Shown one piece after another: positions 45,040 to 56,324 of a stretch of 64,000 nucleotides of DNA; the stretch's first letter is position 1, and each line of letters opens with the position of its first letter. This DNA is from Brachynemurus nebulosus. Lineage: Eukaryota > Arthropoda > Insecta > Neuroptera > Myrmeleontidae. The stretch is from contig JAPWDM010000017.1 of NCBI GenBank assembly GCA_035578155.1, forward strand, positions 4,724,482-4,788,481. Reading direction: 5' to 3'. The translations under genes and the position numbers were made by a program. Under the pieces are notes generated by a model that was not told where the DNA came from, searched no databases, and was given only the letters and a program-made list of their open reading frames with translations.

Positions 45040-45582
45040 GGAAAAAAATTTTAAATAGATCGATTGTGAAAATTCTTGCACTAATAATTATTAATGTTAG
45101 AAAGTTAAACAATTTTAAATGGACTTAAAGTATCTTATGTGAGATCCGTCAAGGTATTGGTGACCTAAAAACGGCAAAAATTAATTACGAAATCGATTTT
45201 GAAAATTTTTTCACCGCTAATAAGTTAAAGTATTTGAGCTAATTAAGTAATTAAATGATGCCCGCAAGAACCTTACGGGCTATCGTAAATTATAGAAGAT
45301 AGGACCCTTTTCTTACTGTTAGAGAGATAAACATTTTACTAAAATTATTTTAGATGAATAAAGATTATGTTGTATGAGTTCCGCCAGGGTTTACTGATTC
45401 CATAAATGTAAAAAATAAACTAACCGATCAATTTTGAAAATTTTTTCACTGTTAGAGAGCTAAACCATTTTAGATAGACACAAATTACGTGATGTAAGGT
45501 CCACCAGGGTCCGTGGGATCTAAAAGTGTCAAAAATAAAATAATCGACCGATTTTGAAAATATTTTCACTGTTAAAGAGGTA
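45040..45582 (+). repeat. T-family 120-bp tandem array, forward, part 1
   Basis: About four units with TTTTTTCACTGTTAGAGAGC, TAAACCATTTTAGATAGA, GTAAGGTCCACCAGGGTCC and GTGTCAAAAATAAAATAA. The last unit is interrupted at GAGGTA by the next element and resumes at 46794. Confidence 0.85.
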
Positions 45583-46791
45583 GGGTTGACCGGGGCAATT
45601 GCGAACGGCGCCTATAATTTCTAAAATAATATTAATATTGTTAAATAAAAATCAACTCTGTATGTTTTTCTCTCTTTTTTTAATATGCTATTAAAATTTG
45701 ATAACAATTCTCCAAGTATTAGTATCTTTTTTTATTTTGAAAAAACCCTTGCAAAATTTTATGTATTTTTACTTCGACCAATCCTCAAAAAAAATTTTTT
45801 TAAATATCTTTTATTTTTTCAAAAGGTAAGAAATGCTTAAAAGTACTTCTAAAGAAGTGGTCTAAACCCTGACAGGGTTCCTTATTAACTGCTAAAGAAA
45901 TTGGACAATTTATTACCAATTCACGATTATCCCATGATATTAAAATTGTCGGGTAACTGTGAACGTCATTCACAAATGCCCCCATTCGGTCACAAATTTC
46001 AGTAGTGTCCTTTTCGGAGTTGAATATGTTGATGGAGATGGTGGTGACATTATTGTACAAGTTTTCGTTGTAAAAACAATACAATAAAAAAAATTGTGTA
46101 AAGAGCGATATGTTTTCTGTATCAATTTACGAAATCATTGCTGTGCTCCCTTACCCAGTAACAACTTACAAACACAGAAAAATTACTTGTTTTCAATGTC
46201 TCTGTGAGTGTCCAAGAGCAGTAGGATTAACACAAAACCTTTTTTTTTTATTTACAGTATTAGGCCGAATAGATTGTTGTTGTTTTTTTTTTTTCATCCA
46301 AACTAAAAGTCTTATTTTTCTTGTTTTTGTGTGAGAATCACGTAATTTTTTGATTTTTTTGTATGATAAAATGACAAAATATCACCAAAATATCGTTTTC
46401 AGCTTGCAATAAATTTGTTGCAATAAAGCTCCCTACAATTTTTGTCATTTTTATTTAACCTTGATTTTTTGTACAAATTTGAGGTATGCATAACTTGCAT
46501 TAAGTAAAGAGAAATTGTGAACGCTAAAGTATGATGAAAAATTTGAAAGTGGGGTAAATGTGAAGAATTTGAGTTGGGCTTTACTCTTATTTACCGCACT
46601 TCTCTTGTAATCCATTTGAAATAATTTTTCTGATGGCATTCACTTTTACCACAAAATTCATAAGATTTACAAAACCGCACCGATTTACAAAAAATAAATC
46701 AACCATAATGTGATATATAAAACAAAAATTCTTAAAACAACGCTTTTATCTCAATTCATGAAAATCCATTCACAATTACCCCGGTCAACCC
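45583..46791 (-). mobile_element. TA-flanked TIR element inside a T repeat unit
   Basis: GGGTTGACCGGGGCAATTG and CAATTACCCCGGTCAACCC are the ends. TA flanks both (45581-45582, 46792-46793). Joining the flanks restores an ordinary T unit (GTTAAAGAGGTA then AGCTATTTTAGATAAATA), so the boundaries and 2-bp duplication are firm. A 94-codon minus-strand frame (45800-46084) is the longest inside; I do not recognise it. TA duplication fits a Tc1/mariner-type element. Confidence 0.88.
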
Positions 46792-46793
46792 TA

Positions 46794-47509
46794 AGCTATT
46801 TTAGATAAATATAGATTATGTTATGTAAGATCCTCCAGGGTCCATGGGACCCAAAAGTGCCAAAAATGAAATAAATGACAGATTTTGAAAGTTTTTTCAC
46901 TGTTACAGAGGTAAACAATTTTACATGGATATAGCTTATATGTTGTAATAGGTCGGCCAGAGTCCTGGGATCTTAAAAGCGCAAAATAAGCTCACCGACC
47001 GATTTTAAAATTTTTTTCACTCTTAGAGAGCTAAACTGTCTTAGATAGATACAGATTACTTTATGTAAGATCCGCCAGAGTCCATGGAACCCAAATATGT
47101 CAGAAATGAAATCAGTGACCGATTTTGAAATTTTTCGCACTGCTACAAAGGTAAACTATTTTAGATGGATCTAGCTTATATGTTGTATGAGGTCGGCCAG
47201 GGTCCTGGGATCTTAAAAGTCCCAAAAATAAACTAACCGACCGATTTTGAAAATTTTTTCACTGTTAGAGAGCTAAACTATTTTAGATAGATGTAGATTA
47301 CGTTGGGTAAGGTCCGACAGCGTCAGCGGGACCCAAAAGTGTCAAAAATAAAATAACTGACCAATTTTGAAAATTTTTTCACTATTACAGAGGCGAACTA
47401 TTTTCGATAGGTACAGGTTGTGTTATCTGAGATCCACAACCGTCCTCCGTATGTAGAATGCTATACAACGGGTTTTGAAAATACTTTTACTGTTAGAAAG
47501 GTAAAATAT

Positions 47510-47511
<2 letters not shown>
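46794..47511 (+). repeat. T-family 120-bp tandem array, forward, part 2
   Basis: About six units continue the array after the insertion. The array ends in GTAAAATATC and then a (TA)n run. Confidence 0.85.
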
Positions 47512-47597
<86 letters not shown>

Positions 47598-47655
47598 ATA
47601 CTTATATATACATAATACGTAATATATCTACATATATTTATATAATATTTATATA
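47512..47655. repeat. (TA)n microsatellite 11 with degenerate edge
   Basis: About 90 bp of TA, then imperfect TATA/CTTATATACATA sequence. It ends a T array on its left, as at 5184. Confidence 0.95.
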
Positions 47656-47946
47656 ATAAACAAGTATTTTACTTTGCAAAATACCACTTTTTATTTTTGA
47701 AACTGTGACAATATTCTTTCGAACCGTTAGTTCATTTTCAAACAGAATAAAATTTATATTCAATACATGCGCTTATATACTAATTTTTATCTACCTATAC
47801 TTATGAAGGGGAGTACTATATGGTGTGGAAGTAGAAGGGGCGGGGGTAGTGGAAGAATCCGAAAAACAAGAAAAACAAGATTACATTAGATGTTACAAAT
47901 GCGAGCAAACACGTGAAAAAAGATTGAAATTGACAAACAAACAATA
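47656..47946. other. Short unassigned stretch beside Penelope relic
   Basis: No gene. CAAATACTTTACTTTGCAAAATACCAC-type sequence near 47660 also occurs near 11940, so part of it is repeated. Confidence 0.4.
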
Positions 47947-48420
47947 TTACAGAAAATACAATTTTAAAAGTTTAATTAAATTATAATATTGAAAATAAAG
48001 TTGAACTGTAGATAAATCGGTGTAGTCATTTAAAAGGTGATCGGAATTATGCTTATTTATTTCTATTGCTTCTAGGATTGTTAACTTCTGTCCTTTGTTT
48101 GCCTCGTGTAGCACGGTAATTTCCCGTTCTGTTGTGTGCCCGGTGTCAATTAAATGCCTCGCAAAAGCAGAGTCGGATTTCTTATTCCTATAGGATCTGA
48201 AATGCACTGCTCTCCGGGTTTCAAAGTTTCTGCCAGTTTGACCGATGTAAAAACTATTACAGTCTTGGCAGTTTAATTTGTAGATACCCGATCTTTTAAG
48301 TTTATCAATTTTTGTTTTATTGTTATATATTAAGTTTCCTGGATTAAAGCCTGATTTAAATGCTATATTTATGTTTGATTTTTCTAGAATTTTTTTTAAT
48401 TTTATCCGATATATTACCAA
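47947..48420 (-). pseudogene. Penelope-like element, GIY-YIG endonuclease domain
   Basis: Residues 43-53 read SGIYKLNCQDC, followed by NSFYIGQTGRNFETR, the GIY...YIG nuclease core with its catalytic Arg region. FARHLIDTGHT and the ILEAIEINKH Glu region complete the domain. In Penelope-like elements this nuclease follows the reverse transcriptase and nicks the target DNA. The CCHH-type C-x2-C (NCQDC) typical of the family is present. The frame is separated from the RT fragment upstream (48479-48697) by a stop and a frameshift near 48420-48470. Confidence 0.9.
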
Positions 48421-48478
48421 AATATGTTATAGTTTTAATGTTAGTTTTGAGTTCTGGTTTAACGGAGGGATAAATTTC

Positions 48479-48697
48479 TTATAAAATTTGTTTAAATTCT
48501 TTCTTAGCTATTAATTTATCGATTAAGTTTGAATTATATCCGTTATTATTCGCTATTATTTTTATATTATTTATTTCTTTTTCAAAATTTTCTTTCGACA
48601 AAGGTATATTAAACGCTCGGTGGATCATGGAATTATAGGCTGCGATTTTATGTTGATACGGACTTATTGAATCATTTTCAACATAACAACATTTCAA
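48479..48697 (-). pseudogene. Penelope-like element, RT C-terminal fragment
   Basis: SPYQHKIAAYNSMIHRAFNI, then PLSKENFEKEINNIKIIANN and NGYNSNLIDKLI, is the conserved stretch after the RT palm in Penelope-like proteins. The catalytic RT motifs are absent. At 48697 homology turns around: the next 65 bp repeat part of this fragment on the opposite strand. Confidence 0.85.
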
Positions 48698-48762
48698 GTC
48701 CGTATCAACATAAAATCGCAGCCTTTAATTCCATGATTCACCGAGCGTTTAATATACCTTTG
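48605..48762. repeat. Inverted duplication at the Penelope 5' break
   Basis: 48605-48666 (AACGCTCGGTGGATCATGG ... GTTGATACGGACTT) is mirrored at 48697-48762 with about four changes. The spacer is about 30 bp. The plus-strand copy keeps the peptide HKIAAFNSMIHRAFNIPL. It is a head-to-head arrangement typical of complex Penelope insertions. Confidence 0.88.
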
Positions 48763-49962
48763 CCTAGTTATATTTTTTTCTTTCCTATTCTCTTAATTTC
48801 CCTTTCTCTTCCCTTTCTCTTAATAACCCTTATACTAGTTTCACTAAGGCGATGCACAAATTATTAAAAAAAAAAATTATTGACATTGATAAATGACACC
48901 CGCCAGAAAAAAATTTTGAAAATTGTTGAGAGATCAATCTTAATTTGTTTATAAAAAATATTTTTAAAAAATCGTCTGCACAACTCTAGATAATCTGCTT
49001 AAGAAGATATAAGTAAAATTTCAAGCCAGTCGGATGAAAATCACTGAAATTATCCTGTCCACTGTTCTGTAAAATTTTCAAAAGAAAACCATGTAAAGTT
49101 TCGAAACTAATGTTTATCATTAAATGTCTTTCTGCTTACCATTAACGCCATTTATGAGTTATTAACGGAATTATAACTGACTTATAATGAGAGATAGTTA
49201 TGGATCAAGCTGAGAGACTTCAAAATGCTACGCGCAGCGAAGCAGTACTTTTGAACGTTTCAAGCGCTCGAAACCATTTTAGAAATCAGGTTCGAAATGA
49301 CTTTTAAAATATTACTGCAGTAATAATTCTTTTTGAATATTATTCTATAGGGATGTTAATATATCATTTAAGCATTATACGTCAATTTAAAAAAAAAAAG
49401 ATTTTTTATTAAAAATGATGTAACGCTTTAAATGCTATGTTAGGTTGCTTTAGGAAATTCAGAATTATCTCAAACGTACGATAATTTTCTGGTATGGGTT
49501 TCTAATAAGGCTACATTATTTCGAAATTATTTCGAAATTAATTTGCTAAAATAAATTTAACAACAATTTACTAACCCTTTATACATGTTGTATAGTCTTT
49601 TTGTATTTTACTATTTGAATTGCATAATTATATCCATTTAGATAAGTTGTGTATTAGATCGTTTAGTTCGAATACATTATTTTCAAATAACTTACTACGA
49701 ACAAAACGAACTAACTTTTTCAACATCAAAAGTTTCATAATAAAAGATAATATTATACAAATATTCAATAATTTTTGAAAAATCATCTTATAATTATTAA
49801 ATATTAAAATAAAGTATATAAAAGAGTATGTAAAAAGGCAATTACTTAAGAGTGAGACAATAATGATTACAAAAGAATTTTAATTATGGTACAGAAAGTA
49901 AAGTTCCCAGAGCCGAACCTATAGATTTTGGCGATATTTAAATATGTTGTAATACACTAAAA
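48763..49962. other. Unassigned AT-rich stretch
   Basis: No gene recognised. It starts with a TTTCTCTTCCCTTTCTCTT pyrimidine-rich run. Confidence 0.4.
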
Positions 49963-50870
49963 TACCCTTGTCGCAGCATCTGCATAACATAACGAATTTC
50001 CAAATATTACGAGCAAAAAAAATTCAAAATCAGTTAGATCGTTAATTTTTGGCGCATTTCGGTCATAAGGACCCTGTCACTTCACATGACATAACCTATA
50101 TTTCCCTAAAATATTTTAATCCTCCAACAGTGAAAAAAGTTTCAAAATTAGGAAATTTATTTTTGCGCATTTGGGATCCTAAGATCCTGACTGACTTCTT
50201 ATAATATAACTGTTATGTATCTAAATAATTTAGTTCTTTACCAGTAAAACATTTTTAAAACTGATTGGGTAGTTTAATTGTGGTTATTTAAGATCCGCAG
50301 GATCCTGACGAACTTCATATAAGATAGCCTACATTAAATATTTATTTAAAGTATCTTAGCTTCGCTAAAAGGAAACTTATAGCAGTTGCCCACGGTCTTG
50401 TGGACGTTATTTAACATAACTATTAAAATAGGTTAGCTTTTTTACGGTGAAAAAATTTTAAAAATTGAGTAGCTCATTTTTGACGCCTTTAAGTCCAGAG
50501 AATTTGGCGAACCTCATATAAAAGAGCCTATATCCATTCAAAATAGTTTAGCGTTCTAAAATAATTTTCAGAATCGACTAGGTAGTTACCTTTTTGGTAT
50601 TATTGGGACCCTAGGACACGGACGGACTTTAGACAGCATAGCTGTTATCCATTTAAAATAATTTAGCTCTTTAACAGTGCAAGAATTTTCAGAATCGGTT
50701 CGGTAGTTTATTTCTGGTGTTTCCGGATCCGCAAGTTCCTGGTGGACCTCATATAAAAATCAGCTTGACCGTATACTCCCGTCGGTATTACATAGTTATA
50801 GCCTATATTCACCTAGAATATTTTAACTTTCTAACAGTGCAAGTATTTTAAAGACCCGTTGTTTAATTCC
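49963..50870 (-). repeat. T-family array, reverse, beginning with a gypsy RT scrap
   Basis: 49967-50008 (GTCGCAGCATCTGCATAACA, CGAATTTCCAAATATT) equals part of the gypsy RT at 4852-4893. About seven reverse-oriented T units follow (TCCAACAGTGAAAAA, GGGATCCTAAGATCCTGAC, ATCCGCAGGATCCTGAC). At 4893 the same gypsy scrap also joins T units, so the two loci probably descend from one gypsy-T junction. Confidence 0.78.
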
Positions 50871-52074
50871 TTTTGCTCGCCGACTGTAGAGAAAAGTTTG
50901 CCAAAATTTTTTGTCTCCCCAGGACTCTTTATTTCTCTACACGACTCTTTCTATTAATAAGGGGGAAAAGTCCAGTAGGACAATATCCAATGTTAATTGG
51001 ATTACTTGGAGTAACTCATGATTGCATTTTTATAAAACAGTGTTTCTCAAACTATTTCCTTAAAAAAAAGTCTACGTAGTTAGCGAGCAAAAAAAAATTT
51101 CTTAGTGAAAAACAGATTTAGAACTGCAAAAATTACCAAATCTTAAAAAAAAAAATTGATAAACATAAAATTTTCCGCGAACGTATTAACACCAAATAAT
51201 TCCTTAACTAACTTTTCCGCTATTACACAAATATAGCCGCATAGATACTCCCTACACCAAGCTGGCTCACCTGTATGGGTACAGGTATCACACTTTAAGA
51301 AACACTGTCATATAATATCGAGATTACATCGAAAATAAAAAAAATACTTTCTTACATACATATCTATGTAAGATGAAGAGTTACTATTCTATTGTGTTGA
51401 TTTAGTAAAACTCTACATTCAAAATTAGTGCAAAACACTATCAGAAAAATAAGAAATAAGAAAACTGAGTTATCTTAAACAAATTCTTAAGGATATAGTC
51501 CAATTATATTGTGCAGGTATTATGTATTTTTTGTAAAAAATCATGTACAATCTTTAATTTAAAATTATAGATGGTTTTTAATAAATGACAATCTGATTAT
51601 ATGTAAGATACCTACTATTTGTTTATAGACGAATGAATTCCCAGAGTTCAAGTTAATGTGCTTGTACTCACTGGTTAGTTGCTTAAATGTATTTATTGTA
51701 ATCTATGTGTATTAATAATGCACACTGGTCATTTAAAAAAAAAAAAAACTAATTTATAAATTCTTAGAAGACCTTTTTAATAACACTCTCATGTTACAGT
51801 TGAGAGAACTACAAACCAAAGGCTTCTCTGTAACCAAAACGAATTAGTTTATAAATTTAATTTTTACTTAAATGGTAAATAATAAGAAGAGCTAACACTA
51901 CAACTGCTAATGCATCTATTTTTTAGGGCTCCGAAGAAGCATTTTAGTACTCTTATGGTTTCGTTAAATCCATTGGTCCGTTTGACCGTCCGTCAGAATT
52001 ATAATTCCTACAATTTTCAGCCTATTAATATGTGTACAAGAAAAATTTCTCTTATTATTGAAGTACTTTCGCAT
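50871..52074. other. Unassigned stretch
   Basis: No gene recognised. 51930-52000 has a TGGTCCGTTTGACCGTCCGTC motif like that near 32440. Confidence 0.4.
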
Positions 52075-52285
52075 ACCGTAAAAGCCCCTATACCGGAACA
52101 CTATTTTTAGGTGTTTCATTAAACTGGCTTATAAAAATTAATAAATAAATTAAACACCCATTATTTTTTTAATAAGCATAAAAAAAGTGTTTTTAATCCA
52201 GTGAATATGTTCTTAAAAAAATACAACCAAAAAATTTTTATTTAGTAATGTTTTTCTTTTACAATCCGTAAGCACCCATATCGGA
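52075..52285. mobile_element. M-family MITE, longer derivative, degraded
   Basis: CCGTAAAAGCCCCTATACCG, then TTAATAAATAAATTAAACAC and TTTAATCCAGTGAATATGTT, mirror 57300-57632. The right TIR is eroded (TACAATCCGTAAGCACCCAT). Confidence 0.65.
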
Positions 52286-52654
52286 ATTCATTAACCTCAA
52301 TAATTCTGAATGTATTAGGAAACATACGTGGAATATATAACATAGAGTGACATCTAGTGATACATAGATGATAGAATGTCAAAATAGGAAACATAGAATG
52401 GTTTAAATATTCGATGGAAATAAACGATCAAAATACTGTATTTTATACAAATAAAGATCTAGATAATCTAGTGATTTTGTAAAAAACGACAGTGGAATTT
52501 ATTTTGTAGTTGAGTTTTAAAACTAATTTGACAAAACGACGACAATTTTTCATTATTAATAAAATTTTACAATTTCAAACAAACATTTTTTTATTAACCA
52601 ATTGATGATACGCTCCGAAATAAAAGAAAATATTAAATTTTTAGGATCTTAAAG

Positions 52655-52770
52655 AAGTAAGTAAATATTTTAGACTCAAAAAGAAATTAAAACTATTTAT
52701 AATATAAATATTAAGCTATTTTACTTACATTATATGAGTTACATGAGGTTATATTTGTACTGATAGAACT

Positions 52771-52780
<10 letters not shown>
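52655..52780 (+). repeat. X repeat, copy 2 (uninterrupted)
   Basis: GTAAATATTTTAGACTCAAA, ATTAAAACTATTTATAATAT and TTATATGAGTTACATGAGG show the site occupied by Tc1 at 26366. A short (AC)n leads into a (TA)n array. Confidence 0.75.

Positions 52781-52845
<65 letters not shown>
52781..52845. repeat. (TA)n microsatellite 12
   Basis: About 65 bp between X and Y repeats. Confidence 0.97.
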
Positions 52846-52849
<4 letters not shown>

Positions 52850-52859
52850 ATTTAAACCA

Positions 52860-52986
52860 AATAAAAAGGTGATTTAGCTCTTATAATCCCTTAACTGGAT
52901 TAATAAAAATTATTTGTATAGTTTTATTGTGCTAATTTCGAAAATTAACTGGAAAATGTTGAAACTTATAAGGCATGTGTTCCTAT
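52860..52986 (+). repeat. Y repeat, copy 1 left part (right part 53967-54017)
   Basis: AAAAATTATTTGTATAGTTT, TTCGAAAATTAACTGGAAAA and TTATAAGGCATGTGTT precede the insertion; AAAGCAAAAGAGACCCCTTC and AGCAAAAACTGTTTAATATA follow it. The unbroken paralogue is at 55965-56112. Confidence 0.85.
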
Positions 52987-52988
52987 TA

Positions 52989-53964
52989 CACAGTGAAAAA
53001 ATTTGTGTTAAAATTAACACAAATTATATGTCCAGAACGGTCCACTCAATTTTTTGTGTTATTTTAACACAAAGCATATGTGTCAAATCTATACACAAGA
53101 TTTGTGTCAATGATTTAACACAAAAGAGGACATACATTTTGTGTTAATTTTTCAGATTTATCCGAGTTAGCTGTTAAAGTTTTTTATTTAGCATTTTAAT
53201 TCCACTTAAGATATCTGAAAATCGTCAAATATTATAACGATTTTGTTCATATATTATTATAAATGAGACTCAAGAACGCAAAGTAGGTCAGTTCCTTTGT
53301 AAAAATTCTTATTTTTTTCCATAATATATATGTACCAAAATATATATAATAAAAAAGATGAGAGTAGTTCTTATTATTAAACAAAACCGAAAAATTTAAG
53401 TTTTTTCAGTTATTGACAAATATAGTTTTATTAAACGTTTAAAAATGAAACAATTTTATTACATTTTAAGTTTATTTTGTTACTGATTCAGTTAAAAAAA
53501 ATCAGGTAAGCTTACGAGATTGTATATTATATAATACAATCTCAAGTAAGCTTACATGATTCTTTTGTAACTGAATCTGTAACAAAATAACCTTAAAATG
53601 TAAGAAAATTGTTTCATTTTTAAACGATTAATAAAACTATATTCGTCAAAAAACTTATAATTTTTCGGTTTTGTTTAATAATAACAACTACTCTCATCTT
53701 TTTTATTATATATATATTTTGGTAGATATATATACTAATGTAAATTAGGTACTTATAACATTCTTTTGCTCTACACAAATATTGTGTTACTTCCTTGCTG
53801 TTCAAAACATGTTAACATTTTTATTCTGTTAAACCGAAATTTGTGTTAATATTTTCATTTAACACAAATACGAAATATTACAGTAACGCAGGGTTGTCTT
53901 ACTTATTTAACACAAAAATTTAACCACTGTTTTTTTTACGCAGAACACAAATTTTTTTACTGTG
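52989..53964. mobile_element. TA-flanked foldback element with TTGTGTTAA subrepeats
   Basis: CACAGTGAAAAAATTTGTGT at the left is mirrored at the right (ACACAAATTTTTTTACTGTG). TA lies on each side. The paralogue at 56055-56065 (CTATAAATAAG) has the length expected for the empty site with a 2-bp duplication. TTAACACAAA subrepeats recur inside both arms. The inner half (53330-53735) is a second, almost perfect palindrome with ~200-bp arms centred near 53531. There is no ORF. Confidence 0.85.
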
Positions 53965-54017
53965 TAATAAGAATTGCTCAAAAGCAAAAGAGACCCCTTC
54001 AGCAAAAACTGTTTAAT

Positions 54018-54195
54018 ATAACGTAGAAGCCCCCATTTTGGAACGCGATCCAATACTGCAACAGTTTTGACATTTACATATTAATGAAGTTATTTCTGAA
54101 AGAAACGTCTGATACTCTGATAGCAAAACTTATTGTTAATAGAATGATTGTTTCCAATGAGTGTTTTCCTTACTTAATTAAAGAAATACATACAT
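54018..54195 (+). mobile_element. M-family MITE, 5' part
   Basis: GTAGAAGCCCCCATTTTGGA, ACATATTAATGAAGTTATTT, AAAGAAACGTCTGATA and TCCTTACTTAATTAAAGA follow 20000-20165. The right TIR is missing. Confidence 0.72.
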
Positions 54196-55880
54196 ACATA
54201 TTGTTAGAGAATTCAAAGTAAATAAAAGAAATTTATTAAAATAAAATTTTAAATGTTTGAATTAAGAAAGTTTCTTATTGACTGAAAAAAATAAAAGGAA
54301 AATTTTAAAAAATAGAAATTTTCAGTTTGAATTAAAATTTATTTGCTTTAGCTAGTTCAGTCTTACATATATTTTTCGGTTAATTGTTTAATTGTACAAT
54401 TTTTGGTACAATTTCAGGGTCGTGAAGGTTAGTTTCAGATTGTTCCCAATATATAGCCATGTACAAAAAAAAATTTAGATAATTGAGTGATAAAATTATT
54501 TGATAAAAGTAAATAATTAACAACAATTTCTTGTTTTAATAACAATTAACAATATAAATTATTAAAATTTAGGAAATAGCAAAATAGCAAGAAAGCAATA
54601 GTAAAATAGCCACAAATTAGTTTAGAAATAAATTACATAATATTTAAAGTTTAGTTAGTCAGTAAATATTTTAGCAAGATAAAATAAAGAACAAGAAAAT
54701 TAGCATAACGCAAGAAAATATAGAGAAATTACGAAATACAATAATTTTAATAAACTACAAAAAGAGAAAGTAAGAAAAATATAGAAATTTTACAAGATAC
54801 AAACATCTACTGACTAATACATGACTAGGTCATGTAGGTAGCCTTAATTACAATTAAATGAAAACTTTAGAATACTATAAAGAATTAACAAAAGTTTGAG
54901 TGACAGAAAAGTTAATACGTATAGAGATTCAAATGTTTTACGTTAAATGAAAACTAACACATTACCAGGAATTAATAGAAAGTTGAATTGCAGAAAAGTT
55001 AACTGTTTTTTTAGATTCACTAAGCAATGTTAATTTGTTAATTAAAGAAGCACCAGGCACCACGTTGCAAAAAAACAAATAATAAAAGCATGCCAAAAGG
55101 ATTACTTAACTAAAGAATTCACTTTAAAGCGGTATTATCTGGTGGTATATTAGGACGGTATATTAGGACGTTGAAACTGGTGGTTGTCCAGGGTTGAAGC
55201 GAACTCATGGCAGACAGATGTAATTCCAAATTTGAACCACAGCGAGTTGAATTCATCCAGAATTTGTCCATTTAAAAGTAACATGTGCATTCCAGTTAAC
55301 AAATTTCCACAATTGTACAATGTCACTCAACATCCATTTCAAAAAAGTTTATACCAAATTTTCACATATTTAGTTACAAAATTCCTGTATTATATAGAAG
55401 TCTATTTAAGAAATTGAATAAATAAAATCGTAAATTTAATTAAATTAATCATTGTCAAAGTTGAAATTAAAAAAAAGAAGGTTTGAATTCAACATATAGC
55501 CTCCAAACTACATGTGACCAAAATTTTACATGTTAAAAACTAATTTCATTATTACAATAATGGAACAATATATAAAAAAAAACATAATTTAAGCGTACCT
55601 GTATTATATAGAAGTCCGGTCGTGATCACGGAAAAGAAAACCAAATTAAATGAGAATTAACATAACTGATCAACTGATATATATAGTCCGAGTTTAGCGC
55701 GAAAATTACATTACCGCAGTTCTACCAATTCAAAAAAATTTAATGAATTTGACACATTATAAAGTACAGTCTGGGCCAGCAGAAAATACAGTGGGCGGCA
55801 GCAAAATAAACACAACAAGATTAACTTTGAAAATTATCAATTTTTTTTTATTATAAATTTGAAAACGTTGTACAAAACCT

Positions 55881-55884
<4 letters not shown>
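54196..55884. other. Unassigned AT-rich region
   Basis: No gene recognised. 54560-54800 is A-rich with AGCAAAATAGC-type simple repeats. A 77-codon frame at 55184-55417 matches nothing I know. TGTATTATATAGAAGTC occurs twice (55385 and 55600). Confidence 0.4.

Positions 55885-55963
<79 letters not shown>
55885..55963. repeat. (TA)n microsatellite 13
   Basis: About 78 bp, directly before Y copy 2. Confidence 0.97.
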
Positions 55964-55964
<1 letters not shown>

Positions 55965-56112
55965 CTGCACTAATAAAAATTATTTGTATAGTTTTATTGC
56001 GCTAACTTCGAAAATTAACTGGGAAATGTTGAAATTTATAAGGCATGTGTTTCTATAAATAAGCATTGATCAAACGCAAAAGAGACACATTCAGCAAAAA
56101 CTGTTTAATATA
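55965..56112 (+). repeat. Y repeat, copy 2 (uninterrupted)
   Basis: Collinear with 52860-52986 plus 53967-54017 and without the 976-bp insertion. (TA)n arrays lie on both sides. Confidence 0.85.
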
Positions 56113-56113
56113 A

Positions 56114-56115
<2 letters not shown>

Positions 56116-56172
<57 letters not shown>
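56116..56172. repeat. (TA)n microsatellite 14
   Basis: About 57 bp, between Y copy 2 and an inverted X copy. Confidence 0.97.
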
Positions 56173-56175
<3 letters not shown>

Positions 56176-56290
56176 ATTCTATTCAGTATAGATATAATCT
56201 TTGTATGTAACTTAAATCATGTAGGTAAAATAACTAAAAACTTATAAATAGTTTTAATTTCTTTTTGAGTCTAAAATATTTACTTACTGC
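56173..56290 (-). repeat. X repeat, copy 3
   Basis: Complement of 52655-52770: AACTAAAAACTTATAAATAG, TTTTGAGTCTAAAATATTTA. It lacks the Tc1 insertion of copy 1. Confidence 0.8.
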
Positions 56291-56324
56291 CTTAAAATCG
56301 TAAAATTTTAGGGGAAAACCGATG

